Part shown: positions 35,790 through 48,738 of the stretch, in pieces
Position numbering within the stretch: position 1 is the stretch's first letter
How the letters are laid out: every line of letters begins with the position of its first letter
Origin: an uncultured Myxococcales bacterium
GTDB taxonomy: Bacteria; Myxococcota_A; Bradymonadia; UBA7976; VGTA01
Direction of reading: 5' to 3'
Assembly (NCBI GenBank): GCA_937146725.1
Contig: CAKZRU010000164.1
Coordinates: 1 to 64,000, forward strand
DNA length: 64,000 bases
The notes under the pieces: model-generated
The model's input: only the letters and a program-made list of their open reading frames with translations
Databases searched by the model: none
Told to the model about the DNA's origin: nothing
Program-made: the position numbers and the translations under genes

Positions 35790-36350
35790 ATGTATCAAAC
35801 ACAAGATTTTAGAAAAGGCCTTAAGATCGAATATGAGGGAGGTCTTTGGAACATTGTAGATTGCAAGCATGTTAAGCCTGGTAAGGGTGTAGCCTTTGTA
35901 AAGACAAGAATCAAAAACATGATCGATGGACGCTCACTAGATATTAATTTCCGTTCCGGTGATAAAGTGGGTGCACCGGATGTAAACGAAGTTGATATGA
36001 CAACTCTATACTCTGATGGTGAGTTTTGGCACTTCATGAACACTCATAATTTTGAGCAGGTTCAGGTTTCAATGGAAGATCTTGGAGATACCGCCTTGTT
36101 CTTACAAGATGACTTACCGGTCAGTGTTATGCTTTACAATGGTCGTCCTATCGATGTTTCTTTACCCAACTTTGTAGAATTACGAATTACAGAATGTGAG
36201 CCTGGTGTGCGTGGTGATACAGCACAGGGGGCAACCAAACCGGCTACGCTTGAAACCGGAGCGATTGTACAAGTACCTTTGTTTGTTGAAGAGGGTGAAA
36301 AGATTAAAGTTGATACTCGAACCGGTGAGTATTCTTCACGAGTTAAATGA
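35790..36350 (+). CDS. efp: Elongation factor P
   Basis: Ribosome rescue factor that relieves stalling at consecutive prolines. The 186 residues match the family in length and carry three beta-barrel domains. The loop VKPGKGVAF places Lys32 at the position that is beta-lysylated in enterobacteria (Lys34), and the C-terminus has GDTAQGATKPATLETGA and VDTRTGEYSSRV. AAGGAG lies 11 bases before ATG 35790, somewhat distant. The next gene downstream carries a 90-residue Glu-Pro tract; alternating, not consecutive, prolines make it an uncertain EF-P client. Confidence 0.96.
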   Translation: MYQTQDFRKGLKIEYEGGLWNIVDCKHVKPGKGVAFVKTRIKNMIDGRSLDINFRSGDKVGAPDVNEVDMTTLYSDGEFWHFMNTHNFEQVQVSMEDLGDTALFLQDDLPVSVMLYNGRPIDVSLPNFVELRITECEPGVRGDTAQGATKPATLETGAIVQVPLFVEEGEKIKVDTRTGEYSSRVK

Positions 36351-36477
36351 ATAAAAGTTAAGGTAGGGTTAAGCTCATTAGTGCTTGTAAGAAACAACTT
36401 TACCCACTTGTAAAAGCTAAATATATCAAACCCATAATCGCTGTTGAGATTGCTTGAGCATTAGCGGAGGTAGTCGC

Positions 36478-39571
<3,094 letters not shown>

Positions 39572-39579
<8 letters not shown>

Positions 39580-40525
39580 TATGAATATTTCTACTTTATG
39601 GGAAAAATCGACCTTATGGGCCTTAAAAAGATATGGTGTATACTCTGAGGATATCCAAATAGAGAATACCATCATGAAAGCTTTGTGTTTACGACAAGCT
39701 GAACACAATGCTCCAAATGGTATATCACCTGCAGTAAAACATATGGTTTGTGTACATGGCTTAGGCTCAAGTGGTGCTGCCTATGGCCAACTGCTCCCAT
39801 ATTTGGCAAAGTATTGGCCTGAAGTTTGGGCTCCAAGTGCCCCAGGTCATGGGATGAGTCCACCTTTTCCAAAGTCAACAACACAGACTACAGAGCAGAG
39901 CGAATCATCTTCTTATCAACGCTTTCAGAATATGATTTATCAAGCTTGGGAACAGTGCCTTTTGCACTTATCCAAAGATCACCCAATCGATCTATTAGGA
40001 ATTTCTCTTGGAGGTGCAATCTCAATTCGTTTTGCTGCTCGTTTTCCAAAGAGAGTATCTAGTTTAATGCTTTGTTCACCGGCTGGAGCGATCTTGGATG
40101 AGAACGATATTGCACACCTCAAAACAACTTTTAATATGAGCGAACGTGGAGACGGGCTTCGCTTTTTAAGAACACTTTATCATCAAGTCCCTTGGTGGGC
40201 ACCTATAATGGCCCCCTTAGTCCAAATGAATCTAAAGCGCCCCGAAGCTCAAAGTTTGATCCAAAATCTTAAAGCCGGTGATGGTCTCAATCCAAAAGAA
40301 TTTCAAGACTTACAAGTGCCTACTCTTCTTATTTGGGGACAAAGGGAACGTATATTACCGGCGAGTAGCATAGATAAGTTACTACAATTCGCCCCTAAAG
40401 ATTTTAAGCTTTTGCAACCAGAGTGCTTTAGTCATACTCCACAAAAAGAGTTTCCAAAGGAACTTGCTGACTATTTAATCAGCTTCCAAAAGAATTTGAT
40501 CTCTACACCAGATCTTACACAGTAG
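39572..40525 (+). CDS. Alpha/beta hydrolase
   Basis: 317-residue enzyme of the alpha/beta-hydrolase fold. It shows the oxyanion motif [13 protein letters not shown], the nucleophile elbow GISLGGAIS (Ser145), the late strand [18 protein letters not shown] and a catalytic-His candidate in [18 protein letters not shown]. The last motif suits a triad with the acid in GQRER. It begins at ATG 39572, overlapping the TPR gene's last 8 bases; the longest frame would start at TTG 39563, and ATG 39581 is also possible. No signal peptide. Substrate unknown. Confidence 0.88.
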
Positions 40526-40612
40526 TCTTGACAAGTCAGTGACTCTGATGAACAAGCACACAATACTGATTAATCATTACCTCGCCTTTGAATTGTACGG
40601 ATATTTCTGTTT

Positions 40613-42721
40613 ATGCCTTCTTCATATCGTATCCCTAAAACCTTTAAGCTGAAACCTTATCAAAGTAAAGCTCGTGGCCGAGAGCGAATGATGACCGGAG
40701 GTTTATTGGTTCTTTTTGCTATATTTAATCTCTACATGATGTCCATTGATGGTGTGATTAGTTTAATCTTTGCACTTTTCTTTGGATGGAGTGGTTTAAA
40801 AAACATAGCCTTGGGCCTTAGGCTTACTCAACTCCCTGAGCGTGATAGAGCTTATCGCATCAGTACTCATGGCCTTTTTAAGATTTTAGATGGAAAAGAG
40901 CTTGCCCGCTTAAACCTCAATGAAATTCGAGCGCTGTGGTTTAATGATGACCAAAGTAAATTATCACTCATGACTCATCGAGGGGTAGAAACAATCGCCA
41001 AAGAAGAACTTGCCGAGGAGGGGCAATGGGATACTTTTACAACATGGGTTGAGCGATCGGTCACTACGGTGATTTATCAGGCTGACCCAAGGCTTTGGCA
41101 AGAACTTCAGGCCCAAAGCGAATCGATGGCAAAATTGGGGAAGCGCCGGCTTCTTGGTTCGGTTATGATGATCTTAGCCTTGCTGATGGGTGCAGGGATG
41201 TTCTTTTACCACTCATGGACCCATATTCCTTTCTTTTTACAAACTGAAAGCTCGGACTTAGCTTTAACATCTTTGGGAGCGATTAGTTCTGACTTATTAT
41301 CACTGAGTCAGGCCTATCGTATTTTTGCGAGCCTCATTTTACCGGGGCCGGGTTTAAGTCTTTTATTTAACCTTTTTACCCTTTATTGGGTTGCTCGGCC
41401 ACTAGAGCAATTATGGGGTACAAGGCGTATTTTACTGATTTATGGCTTAGGTTATTTTGTGGGGTTGTTCACTTTGATGATCAGCTCACATAATCAGCTT
41501 TTTATTGGTGCTCAATGTGCAAGCTTAGCAATCTGTATTATCGCTTACAGCTATTATACACAGCTTAAGGCGAGTCGTCATTTAAGCTCACCACCACTGC
41601 TCTTAAAAAAAGCCTCATCTGCTGCCTTTATTTTGGGCTTTATTTTTTTACTTGGCCAAGGTTTTGAGCGAGCGCCCAGTGGTGCGCTAGAGGCCTCTTG
41701 GTTGTTGACGGCTGTTATGAGTATTGCTTTGGCTAATATTATGGTCAAAATCAGTGTTCAACAAAGAAATTGGGTCTTAAGTGATGGTGAAAAGTGGTCG
41801 GTCAGCCTGTCGATTTTATGTGCTGCTTTGCCGGTGGCAAGTGTGCTTTTTGCCTTTGTAAATATTCAAGAACCTGTAACGATTAATGTTGAGCAACAAC
41901 TGAATCATTATACTCCCAGTGCACTGATTGAACTAGGTCAACGCTGTTCTGGAGCTCCTTTACAAGAGTTTAGTCCACTTAATCTTGAAGTCATCGAAGC
42001 CTTACCCACACCGACTGCTTGCCCTAAAGAGACTCGAAAACTCATACATGAAAAGCTTCAAGCCTTTGCCGGCTTTTATCCTAAACTATCACCTGAAAGT
42101 CATAAAAATCAGCTCAAGGCTCATCCAATTAGTTTAGGTGTTAAAGCCCTACATAGAACTCTTGCGATTCAAAGCTTTGATGACTTATCAGTGGATGAAC
42201 TTAGGCGCTCACTAAGCCAAAAAGCGATTATAGATCCACAAGATATCTATGGGGATCTATTGGCTGCGCATTATGCTAGTGAAGCAGTGCAAGACTCTCA
42301 GCCAACCCTATCATCAGAAAGCAAGCTTCCGGTAAAGTCTCAGCAACTAAAACTGAATGGTTCTGAACTACGCTTAGAGCTAGATAAAGGTCAGCTCACT
42401 TGGACTTGGGATTTTGATGGAAGCAAAAGTAGTACTGAGGCTCAATCCCCAAACTACAGCGACATACTTTGGCTCAAGGTTTATGATGATGCAAAGCAGG
42501 TAAGCAAATTAGTGATGCTGAGCTTTCCTAGTCGCTTTGATCCGAAGCGGCATAAGGCCCTTTCTCGTCGAAAACGCCTAGGTTCAAGCAAGCAAGCGAG
42601 TGCATTTACAGTCATTCGTCACGAGCCAAAGCAAAGCCAATATCAGTCTTTACTAGGTGCAAGGGTACGCTCATACAGTTGGGAAGTCTCTAAAGCAATA
42701 AAAGCTTGGCTCATGAAGTAG
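40613..42721 (+). CDS. Membrane protein with catalytically dead rhomboid-like core
   Basis: 702 residues. Two transmembrane helices near residues 23-65 precede a soluble PH-like stretch. The membrane core (about 180-400) reads as a rhomboid: YRIFASLILPGPGLSLLFNLF, then ARPLEQLWGTRRILLIYGLGY, matching the family pattern from the first loop to TM3. The GxSG serine motif is replaced by GAQC (299-302), and no TM6 His-Gly-Gly motif is seen in the helices that follow. It is therefore a pseudo-rhomboid (inference). The C-terminal 290 residues are extracytoplasmic or cytosolic, with a Trp-rich strand pair and a basic tail. It starts 87 bases after the hydrolase gene. Confidence 0.75.
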   Translation: MPSSYRIPKTFKLKPYQSKARGRERMMTGGLLVLFAIFNLYMMSIDGVISLIFALFFGWSGLKNIALGLRLTQLPERDRAYRISTHGLFKILDGKELARLNLNEIRALWFNDDQSKLSLMTHRGVETIAKEELAEEGQWDTFTTWVERSVTTVIYQADPRLWQELQAQSESMAKLGKRRLLGSVMMILALLMGAGMFFYHSWTHIPFFLQTESSDLALTSLGAISSDLLSLSQAYRIFASLILPGPGLSLLFNLFTLYWVARPLEQLWGTRRILLIYGLGYFVGLFTLMISSHNQLFIGAQCASLAICIIAYSYYTQLKASRHLSSPPLLLKKASSAAFILGFIFLLGQGFERAPSGALEASWLLTAVMSIALANIMVKISVQQRNWVLSDGEKWSVSLSILCAALPVASVLFAFVNIQEPVTINVEQQLNHYTPSALIELGQRCSGAPLQEFSPLNLEVIEALPTPTACPKETRKLIHEKLQAFAGFYPKLSPESHKNQLKAHPISLGVKALHRTLAIQSFDDLSVDELRRSLSQKAIIDPQDIYGDLLAAHYASEAVQDSQPTLSSESKLPVKSQQLKLNGSELRLELDKGQLTWTWDFDGSKSSTEAQSPNYSDILWLKVYDDAKQVSKLVMLSFPSRFDPKRHKALSRRKRLGSSKQASAFTVIRHEPKQSQYQSLLGARVRSYSWEVSKAIKAWLMK

Positions 42722-42735
42722 TGTTCATATCAATG

Positions 42736-42757
42736 ATCTTGAGAACATCTTGAGAAC
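42736..42757. repeat. Tandem 11-base direct repeat in intergenic gap
   Basis: Two exact copies of atcttgagaac occur back to back in the 166-base gap between the pseudo-rhomboid and the Ig-like lipoprotein. One-turn spacing would place both on the same DNA face. No other recognisable signal is seen in the gap apart from the AAGGAG ahead of the next gene. Confidence 0.6.
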
Positions 42758-42887
42758 AATAAAAGTACTCATTAAACTAAGTTTTATTTGAAAGATTCTT
42801 TCTGATGTGAGTGATATAGACTTACAATGTTTTATACGATTGTAGTGAGCATCTCATCAGTAGAAATCAGAGAAGGAGCATGGGCAA

Positions 42888-45626
42888 ATGATGAACTGGA
42901 CTGAGAAAGTTAATAGTCAAAAACTCAAGTGTTTACAAAGTATTCCACTGTTCATCTTCTGTAGTTTACTTTTTGGTTGTCCTGAGAAACCCTCAACCGA
43001 AGGGCCAAGTTCAGATTCAGAACCAACTCTGATTCTCTCTAGCGCGCCGGTCTGTACCGAGCAGATTTTACCCGCTACGGATGTGCAGGCAAGTGATATA
43101 GAGCCAACCTATATGCCACTAGAATTGAGAGTTACGGGTATTTCGGGTAGTGAAGCGAGTCAGCTGACCACCACGCTTAGCTTTGATCCACCGGTTCCCC
43201 GCGCCTGCTTTTTGTCAGCGGTAACTGATGATGAAACCGGCAATATTGCGAGTCTACGTTGTACTAGCCCTACAAGTGATGAGCTGAGTTTTACCGGTGG
43301 GCGTACCTTTGATGCTTTTTACTGCACCAATACTGGTCGTTTCTCAGTAAAAGCCAAAACGACCTTAAATGATGAAGCCGGTACCGTTGTCACAAGCAAT
43401 GCGATTGAAGTCACCTGTTTGCCCCCAGATGTATTTGAAGAAAACTGTGAGCGCTTAGGTGAAGAAGAAGTCGACATGCTGGTCGATATGGACCTTCCTG
43501 ATATGGATATGGTTGACATGGGCGAAGAAATTGTTAGACCCGCTTCTTGGTCTATCGTGTTTGATCTTGAGCAAGAACCTGTCACTGATCTTTCTGTACA
43601 AGCATCAACCTCACCTTATCCCAAAAATGCCAACTATCAGTTTAGTGTAATCGATCAAAGCGGAGCCCCTCTGAGTGATGTTCCGGTTAAGTTCTTTTTA
43701 GATTGGTCACCCTTAGATGACTATCCTGTTTGTGACTCACTATGCGCAAATGAAACCACGCAAGAAAGCTGTGATGCTCGCTCAAACTGTGCTTGGAACG
43801 CCGATGAGCCTGCACCTGAAGCAGGAACAGAAGCTGAAGACGCCGGTAGTGAAATGGTGCCCGAGCCTATGCCAAGCCAAGGCCTTTGTGCTCCAAATCC
43901 AATGTCGGTGGGCCTTGATGAAAGATGTGAAAGACGAACTGATTCATGTATGGCAAATCTCTGCTTACCACCCACTCTTTCGGGCTTGCCTGTGGTGATT
44001 GAGCCAATGGAAGTTAAAACAAATGCAAATGGGGTCGCTACAGTGAGCGTAGTCACAACTACCAGCCCTGGCATTTACTCTATTAAAGCCCTTGCCGAGT
44101 ATAATAATCAAGAGCAAGAAGCACATACAGCAAGCTTTACAATTTGGCATCAAATCCCTTCCCAAAAGCATATTAACATCAATTGTCAAGCACCGGTCAC
44201 AGCAGGCTTTAGTCGCCGAGTTTCTCCTGATCCAAGTTTAGGAAGCGATAGTCGTGGTTACATCAATAACCAACGCATTGGTGCTGATTGTCGCTTCCAA
44301 ATTGCCGACCGTTTTGCCGGCCGAGTAAGCGAGTCTCCGGTTTTCTTCATGAGCGAGGCTGGCAATATCAATCAGTCAGTCATCAGTGATGAAGATGGTA
44401 TTGCTTTAGCTCAATGGCATACGGGTGGCCGTTCACCAGTAGATGTTGAACCAAGCATTTGGTCAGTGCCATTTGTAGACCGTAATGCCAATGGACGCTG
44501 TGACCCAGAAGAAGCTGTCATTCCTGTTGGTCAAGACCTTGTCGGGCGCTATATCGGTGGCTGTGGAGGGGCAATTTATGAAGATAATAAGGAGCTTTTC
44601 TATCCTGAGCTTGTTGGAGAGCGTCCCGTTCTTGTTAATCCAAGAGATGGCTTGGTTCGTATTGTAGGCTTTACTCAAGGAGAAGCCCGCTTTATTGATC
44701 TGGGAGAAGACCTAGAAAACGATGGTGATGGGCTATACAGTCCTGATCAAGACCTAGTTCCTGCGCACAGCGAGCCTTATGTAGATGCAAATGACAATAA
44801 GATCTTTGACCAAGGTGAAGAAGAATACCAAGATATTAATCGTAATGGCATTTGGGATGCCGATGTTTTTGGCCGTGAAGAAGAAGATATTGCTCTTCTA
44901 AAGTGTGTAGAACGGGCGATTCCCTATATTAATCAAGGGATTAACCCTAACATTCCTGATTGTGATATTGCGAATGAAAACGACCTAATCGATACGATCG
45001 ATGAGCTTAAGCGTAGTAATCCTGACAGTCTACAAGCAACGATTTGGACTTCTCTAAATATTCTTTCAGTGGGCCTACCGAGACTTGAAAATACTGTCTC
45101 TGTTACGTGCTTACAAGAGGGTGATGCTTGTCGTGAAACCCTTGATGCGACCTATCCCTGTGCTGGTGCACCACAAGGCCTATCGGTGTACTTAAATCTG
45201 ACTCGTCCACCTTTAAGTGGATTGGCTGTAATCAACTTTGCACCTAAGGATGATAACCTGAATTGTCTTGGTGTGGTAGGCGTTGACTATACAATTAAGA
45301 CCCAGGGGTTGAGTAGCCAAGACATCAGTGCCTCATCCTTTGTGCCTAATGGCTTATTCAATGCACGCTCCTTCATTATTGATCAACCTTACACACCACT
45401 TTTAGAAGAATGCTATGATGAGCTTAGACCTTTAGTTCCAGCAGCAGAAACTTACCATTGGCTTGTATCAGGTAACTATATCTTTGATAACGAAGATCCA
45501 AGTGATGAGAATTCTTCTTTTTCAATCGCTAACTTTGTCATTGAGGTAGGCTATCCCGATCATTCTATTAGTAATGATCAACAAATTAAATCAAGTATCG
45601 TTAAGCAGATCGGAATCTGTCGATAA
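42888..45626 (+). CDS. Large lipoprotein with Ig-like and calcium-type motifs
   Basis: 912 residues. A signal peptide with lipobox LFGC gives Cys31. After a Cys-containing domain (to about 180) is an Asp/Met-rich linker (DMLVDMDLPDMDMVDMG). A bacterial Ig-like domain follows (about 225-425: YQFSVIDQSGAPLSDVPVKF ... NANGVATVSVVT), interrupted by an insertion with cysteines and an Ala-Gly-Glu run. About 530-660 has EF-hand-like Asp loops (DRNANGRCD, DANDNKIFD, DINRNGIWD). The C-terminal 250 residues are unassigned. AAGGAG precedes the two adjacent ATG codons. It ends 2 bases before murI, so it probably belongs to the division/peptidoglycan operon. Confidence 0.85.
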   Translation: MMNWTEKVNSQKLKCLQSIPLFIFCSLLFGCPEKPSTEGPSSDSEPTLILSSAPVCTEQILPATDVQASDIEPTYMPLELRVTGISGSEASQLTTTLSFDPPVPRACFLSAVTDDETGNIASLRCTSPTSDELSFTGGRTFDAFYCTNTGRFSVKAKTTLNDEAGTVVTSNAIEVTCLPPDVFEENCERLGEEEVDMLVDMDLPDMDMVDMGEEIVRPASWSIVFDLEQEPVTDLSVQASTSPYPKNANYQFSVIDQSGAPLSDVPVKFFLDWSPLDDYPVCDSLCANETTQESCDARSNCAWNADEPAPEAGTEAEDAGSEMVPEPMPSQGLCAPNPMSVGLDERCERRTDSCMANLCLPPTLSGLPVVIEPMEVKTNANGVATVSVVTTTSPGIYSIKALAEYNNQEQEAHTASFTIWHQIPSQKHININCQAPVTAGFSRRVSPDPSLGSDSRGYINNQRIGADCRFQIADRFAGRVSESPVFFMSEAGNINQSVISDEDGIALAQWHTGGRSPVDVEPSIWSVPFVDRNANGRCDPEEAVIPVGQDLVGRYIGGCGGAIYEDNKELFYPELVGERPVLVNPRDGLVRIVGFTQGEARFIDLGEDLENDGDGLYSPDQDLVPAHSEPYVDANDNKIFDQGEEEYQDINRNGIWDADVFGREEEDIALLKCVERAIPYINQGINPNIPDCDIANENDLIDTIDELKRSNPDSLQATIWTSLNILSVGLPRLENTVSVTCLQEGDACRETLDATYPCAGAPQGLSVYLNLTRPPLSGLAVINFAPKDDNLNCLGVVGVDYTIKTQGLSSQDISASSFVPNGLFNARSFIIDQPYTPLLEECYDELRPLVPAAETYHWLVSGNYIFDNEDPSDENSSFSIANFVIEVGYPDHSISNDQQIKSSIVKQIGICR

Positions 45627-45628
45627 GT

Positions 45629-46549
45629 ATGAGTAATGTGCGGGGGCGGATTGCAGTTTTTGACTCGGGGATGGGCGGCTTAGATGTCGCTGCTGCTTTA
45701 AGTCGAGTCTTGCCCAAGGAACAGTTGGTTTATCTAGGTGATAATGCCCGAGTACCATACGGGACTAAATCAGCAGAAATGGTGAGAAGCTATACTTATG
45801 AAGCGGCCAATCGACTGTTAGCGCATAATATAAAGGCCTTGGTGATTGCCTGTAACACAGCATCCGCCGCAGTTGATATTAGCGCCCTTGCCCAAAAGAT
45901 TAATATACCGGTTTTTGGGATGATTGAAGCAGGGGTTCTCGCCTGTCAAAACCTAATCAGTACAAAGCCAGACTTACACTATGAAATCATCACCTTAGCA
46001 ACTCCGGGTACCATTCGCTCTCAGGCTTATCAATCGGCTTTACAGTCAAGTTTTCCCCATGTCACCCAAAAAGCAATCGCCTGCCCCATTTTTGTACCTT
46101 TGGTAGAAATGGGATGGGAAAGCCACTCGCTTACCACTGAGATTATTAAAGCACAGCTTGCCGAGTTATTTACTCATCATACCACCAAGTCTCATGACTT
46201 AAAGTCTCATCATAAGCCAAAAGTATCCCATGAAAAAATCTACCTCTTGGGTTGTACTCACTATCCGATGATGAAAGAAGCGATTCAAACAGCACTAGAC
46301 GAACTCCATAACAGCCAAGTTCACTTACCCTTTATCCCTTTTCACTGTTTAGATGGTGCCAAAAGCGTGGCTTACTTAGTTCAACAACGCTTAAGCGCCT
46401 TGTCTTTACTCAAAACAGAAACTGAACATGGACCGCATCAAGTTTATCTAACGGATAAGCCAAATGGTCAGCATTATAATGAACTTGCCTTGCGATTCTG
46501 GCATAAACGTGGTGGTCTAGGTGAGCTAAATATACAGTATGCGCCTTAA
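45629..46549 (+). CDS. murI: Glutamate racemase
   Basis: Makes D-glutamate for peptidoglycan in the cytosol. The 306 residues contain FDSGMGGLDVAAAL with the N-terminal acid, LVYLGDNARVPYGTKS, catalytic Cys in VIACNTASAA, and the second Cys-His motif GCTHYPMM. A His/Lys-rich insertion (about 185-205) lies before the second motif, making it slightly longer than the usual 265-290. It is 2 bases after the Ig-like lipoprotein. Confidence 0.96.
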   Translation: MSNVRGRIAVFDSGMGGLDVAAALSRVLPKEQLVYLGDNARVPYGTKSAEMVRSYTYEAANRLLAHNIKALVIACNTASAAVDISALAQKINIPVFGMIEAGVLACQNLISTKPDLHYEIITLATPGTIRSQAYQSALQSSFPHVTQKAIACPIFVPLVEMGWESHSLTTEIIKAQLAELFTHHTTKSHDLKSHHKPKVSHEKIYLLGCTHYPMMKEAIQTALDELHNSQVHLPFIPFHCLDGAKSVAYLVQQRLSALSLLKTETEHGPHQVYLTDKPNGQHYNELALRFWHKRGGLGELNIQYAP

Positions 46550-46564
46550 CAAGTGAGGTTTATG

Positions 46565-47101
46565 ATGCAAGTGGGAATGAACAGCAATATTCATCATCAA
46601 GCTAAAGTGCTACATGTACAAACCGAAGATTCTGGTTATGAGCATGGACATATCATTACCCATATTTTTTTGGCGGGTAGTATTGTTGCAAGCCAAAAGT
46701 TAGACTATTCTTCTGACTGTAATGAGACGACTATTCAAGAACTCATCAAAAAGCAACATCAAGAGATGATAACTGCCCTTAAGGCTGGACAATTTGATAA
46801 AAAGATTCTACTTAAGCGAGCAAAACCACAAAGTACCATCCCTCTGGCCCGTAAAAGTAAATCAGTACCTCTCTCAAATCATAAGTCTAACCAGAGCCCT
46901 AAAGTTTCTGCTTCCACAGTTACAACAGAAGCAGTAAAAACAGCCACTCACCCGAATACAGAAACTCAGCTCAATCCTCATTTAAAAGCACAGGGTATTT
47001 GGGCCTTGCCTGAATTCCATCGTCGTGCAAGCCTTGCATCGTCAGAACAGGTATCTAAGCCTCTTGATCATAAAAAAACTGAGGATAATGATCCATCATG
47101 A
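46565..47101 (+). CDS. Hypothetical protein between murI and ftsE
   Basis: I recognise no named family. About 178 residues: an N-terminal 75-residue folded part with beta strands and a helix (HHQAKVLHVQTEDSGYEHG, ITHIFLAGSIVASQKLDY, IKKQHQEMITALKAGQFDKK) followed by a Lys/Ser/Thr-rich disordered tail with no membrane segment. The frame opens at GTG 46553; GAGG at 46555 lies 6 bases before ATG 46565 and 3 before ATG 46562, so 46565 is used. Its stop overlaps the ftsE start (ATGA), placing it firmly in the ftsEX operon. Confidence 0.75.
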   Translation: MQVGMNSNIHHQAKVLHVQTEDSGYEHGHIITHIFLAGSIVASQKLDYSSDCNETTIQELIKKQHQEMITALKAGQFDKKILLKRAKPQSTIPLARKSKSVPLSNHKSNQSPKVSASTVTTEAVKTATHPNTETQLNPHLKAQGIWALPEFHRRASLASSEQVSKPLDHKKTEDNDPS

Positions 47102-47823
47102 GAGTGCAGGTATTCAATTTAAATCATGCGTATTTATCGGAACATCCGGTGCTGAGTGATATTTCATTAGACCTTGTTCCCGGTAGTTTAAACTTTTTAA
47201 TCGGTCCCTCTGGCTCAGGCAAAAGCACTTTGATGCGCTTACTTTTTGGGGACGAACATATACAAACTGGTCAAGTTTTAGCAGGTCAATGGTCTCTTGC
47301 TCATCTTCACAAAAGAGACTTACCTTACTACAGACGAGAAGTAGGGTTCATTTATCAAGATTTACGTCTTCTTCATAATTGGACTGCTGAAGATAATGTC
47401 ATGTTGCCCTTGGAAGCGATTGGACATTCACGAAAACAGCAGAAACAAAGGGCACATCTGCTGTTGCATCAGGTTGGTTTAGGCCACCATTTACGCACAC
47501 CAGTAGCCCAACTTTCGGGTGGAGAACGCCAAAGAGTAGCAATCGCTAGATCTTTGGTTCATAATCCTAAGTTCATTCTTGCTGATGAACCCACCGCCAA
47601 CCTTGATCCTAAGTTAAGTGATGGGGTGATTGAGCTACTTAATCAACAGCGGCAGCGTGGGGTGACGATACTAATTTCCACTCATGAACATGCACTGATC
47701 AAGCTTTTTAATTGCAATGTTTTTGAAATGAAAACGGGTAAAATCGCTCAACGTTTTTCATCATTACTTGGACAAAAGAGTCCTCAAAATACAGCGGGGT
47801 TCATCAAGGAGGCTTCTCAGTGA
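47098..47823 (+). CDS. ftsE: Cell division ATP-binding protein FtsE
   Basis: ABC ATPase that with FtsX controls septal peptidoglycan hydrolases. The 241 residues show Walker A GPSGSGKST (36-44), the Q-loop in VGFIYQDLRLL, signature LSGGERQRVAIAR, Walker B FILADEPTANLD and the H-loop in STHEHALI. It overlaps the preceding hypothetical gene (ATGA) and the ftsX start (GTGA), showing tight coupling. Confidence 0.95.
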   Translation: MRVQVFNLNHAYLSEHPVLSDISLDLVPGSLNFLIGPSGSGKSTLMRLLFGDEHIQTGQVLAGQWSLAHLHKRDLPYYRREVGFIYQDLRLLHNWTAEDNVMLPLEAIGHSRKQQKQRAHLLLHQVGLGHHLRTPVAQLSGGERQRVAIARSLVHNPKFILADEPTANLDPKLSDGVIELLNQQRQRGVTILISTHEHALIKLFNCNVFEMKTGKIAQRFSSLLGQKSPQNTAGFIKEASQ

Positions 47824-48731
47824 GTTTAGTCAACTTTGGGATGCTCCGAGCTGTGCTTCGACAAACGATTTTAGGCATGGTTCGTCGCCTGCCTACACAG
47901 TGGGTCATGATTGCAAGTGTGGCTGCAATGCAGAGTATTTTAGCAGCCACAATACTTCTTGCCTTCAATCTTGACCGGCTTTCTGAACAATGGGAACGCG
48001 GTGGAGATCTACTCGTCTTTCTCAAACCGGGGATCACTCAAACTCGCTATGAGCAACTGAGTAGTCAGTTAGAAGCTTTAGCTCAGGTCAAAAATCTTAG
48101 TCTTAAAACCCCCAAAGAAGCTTTAAAAGAATTGCAAGAGTCTCTAGGGAATGACTTTTTAGGTGACTCTTTTGAAGAAGAAGTCCTTCCGGCTACGATT
48201 GAGCTTGAGTTTGTTGATGACCTTGATGATCCCGCTTTGGTTGAGTTTCGAGCCAATCTTTTACAGCGCCCAGAAGTGGATGAGGTTGAATCTGTGATTG
48301 AGGGCCGTGGTCTACTTGCCAAACTTTATGAGTTTAGGGAACTTATCGCTTTTTGGCGTTGGATTATTGGCGCTTGGGTGGGCTTATCGGTGATGTTTGT
48401 TTTTAGTCAGTTTGTTAGGCTCAATCTTCATCAACGACGCCGAGAAGTTGAAGTTCTTAATTCGGTGGGGGCGACTCGTTTTTTTATTCTTTCTCCCTTG
48501 GTCATCGAAGGAGGCTTACAGGCTTGTATTGGTTCAATCACTGCTCTTTGGATTGTTGAAAATATTCTAGACTCCCAAAAAGTTGGTGCTGAAATGCTGT
48601 CAGAATTGCTTTTGTTCTCACCGGAACCGCTCTCTCTCACTCTTAGTTTAAGTTTTATCGCATTAAGTACTAGTTTGGGTGTGGTCGCAAGTTGGCGTTC
48701 TGCGGTATATTTTTTGACTCACCAAGAGTAA
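47820..48731 (+). CDS. ftsX: Cell division protein FtsX
   Basis: Integral membrane partner of FtsE. The 303 residues give a cytosolic N-terminus, TM1 (about 35-52), an extracellular loop (about 55-175, containing LVFLKPGITQTRYEQL and PATIELEFVDD), and three further helices at about 175-200, 225-250 and 265-295. The loop is where EnvC-type activators bind in other bacteria. The start is GTG 47820, with GGAGG about 7 bases upstream inside ftsE. It is followed by the EnvC-like gene after 7 bases. Confidence 0.93.
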   Translation: MSLVNFGMLRAVLRQTILGMVRRLPTQWVMIASVAAMQSILAATILLAFNLDRLSEQWERGGDLLVFLKPGITQTRYEQLSSQLEALAQVKNLSLKTPKEALKELQESLGNDFLGDSFEEEVLPATIELEFVDDLDDPALVEFRANLLQRPEVDEVESVIEGRGLLAKLYEFRELIAFWRWIIGAWVGLSVMFVFSQFVRLNLHQRRREVEVLNSVGATRFFILSPLVIEGGLQACIGSITALWIVENILDSQKVGAEMLSELLLFSPEPLSLTLSLSFIALSTSLGVVASWRSAVYFLTHQE

Positions 48732-48738
48732 TGCCATC

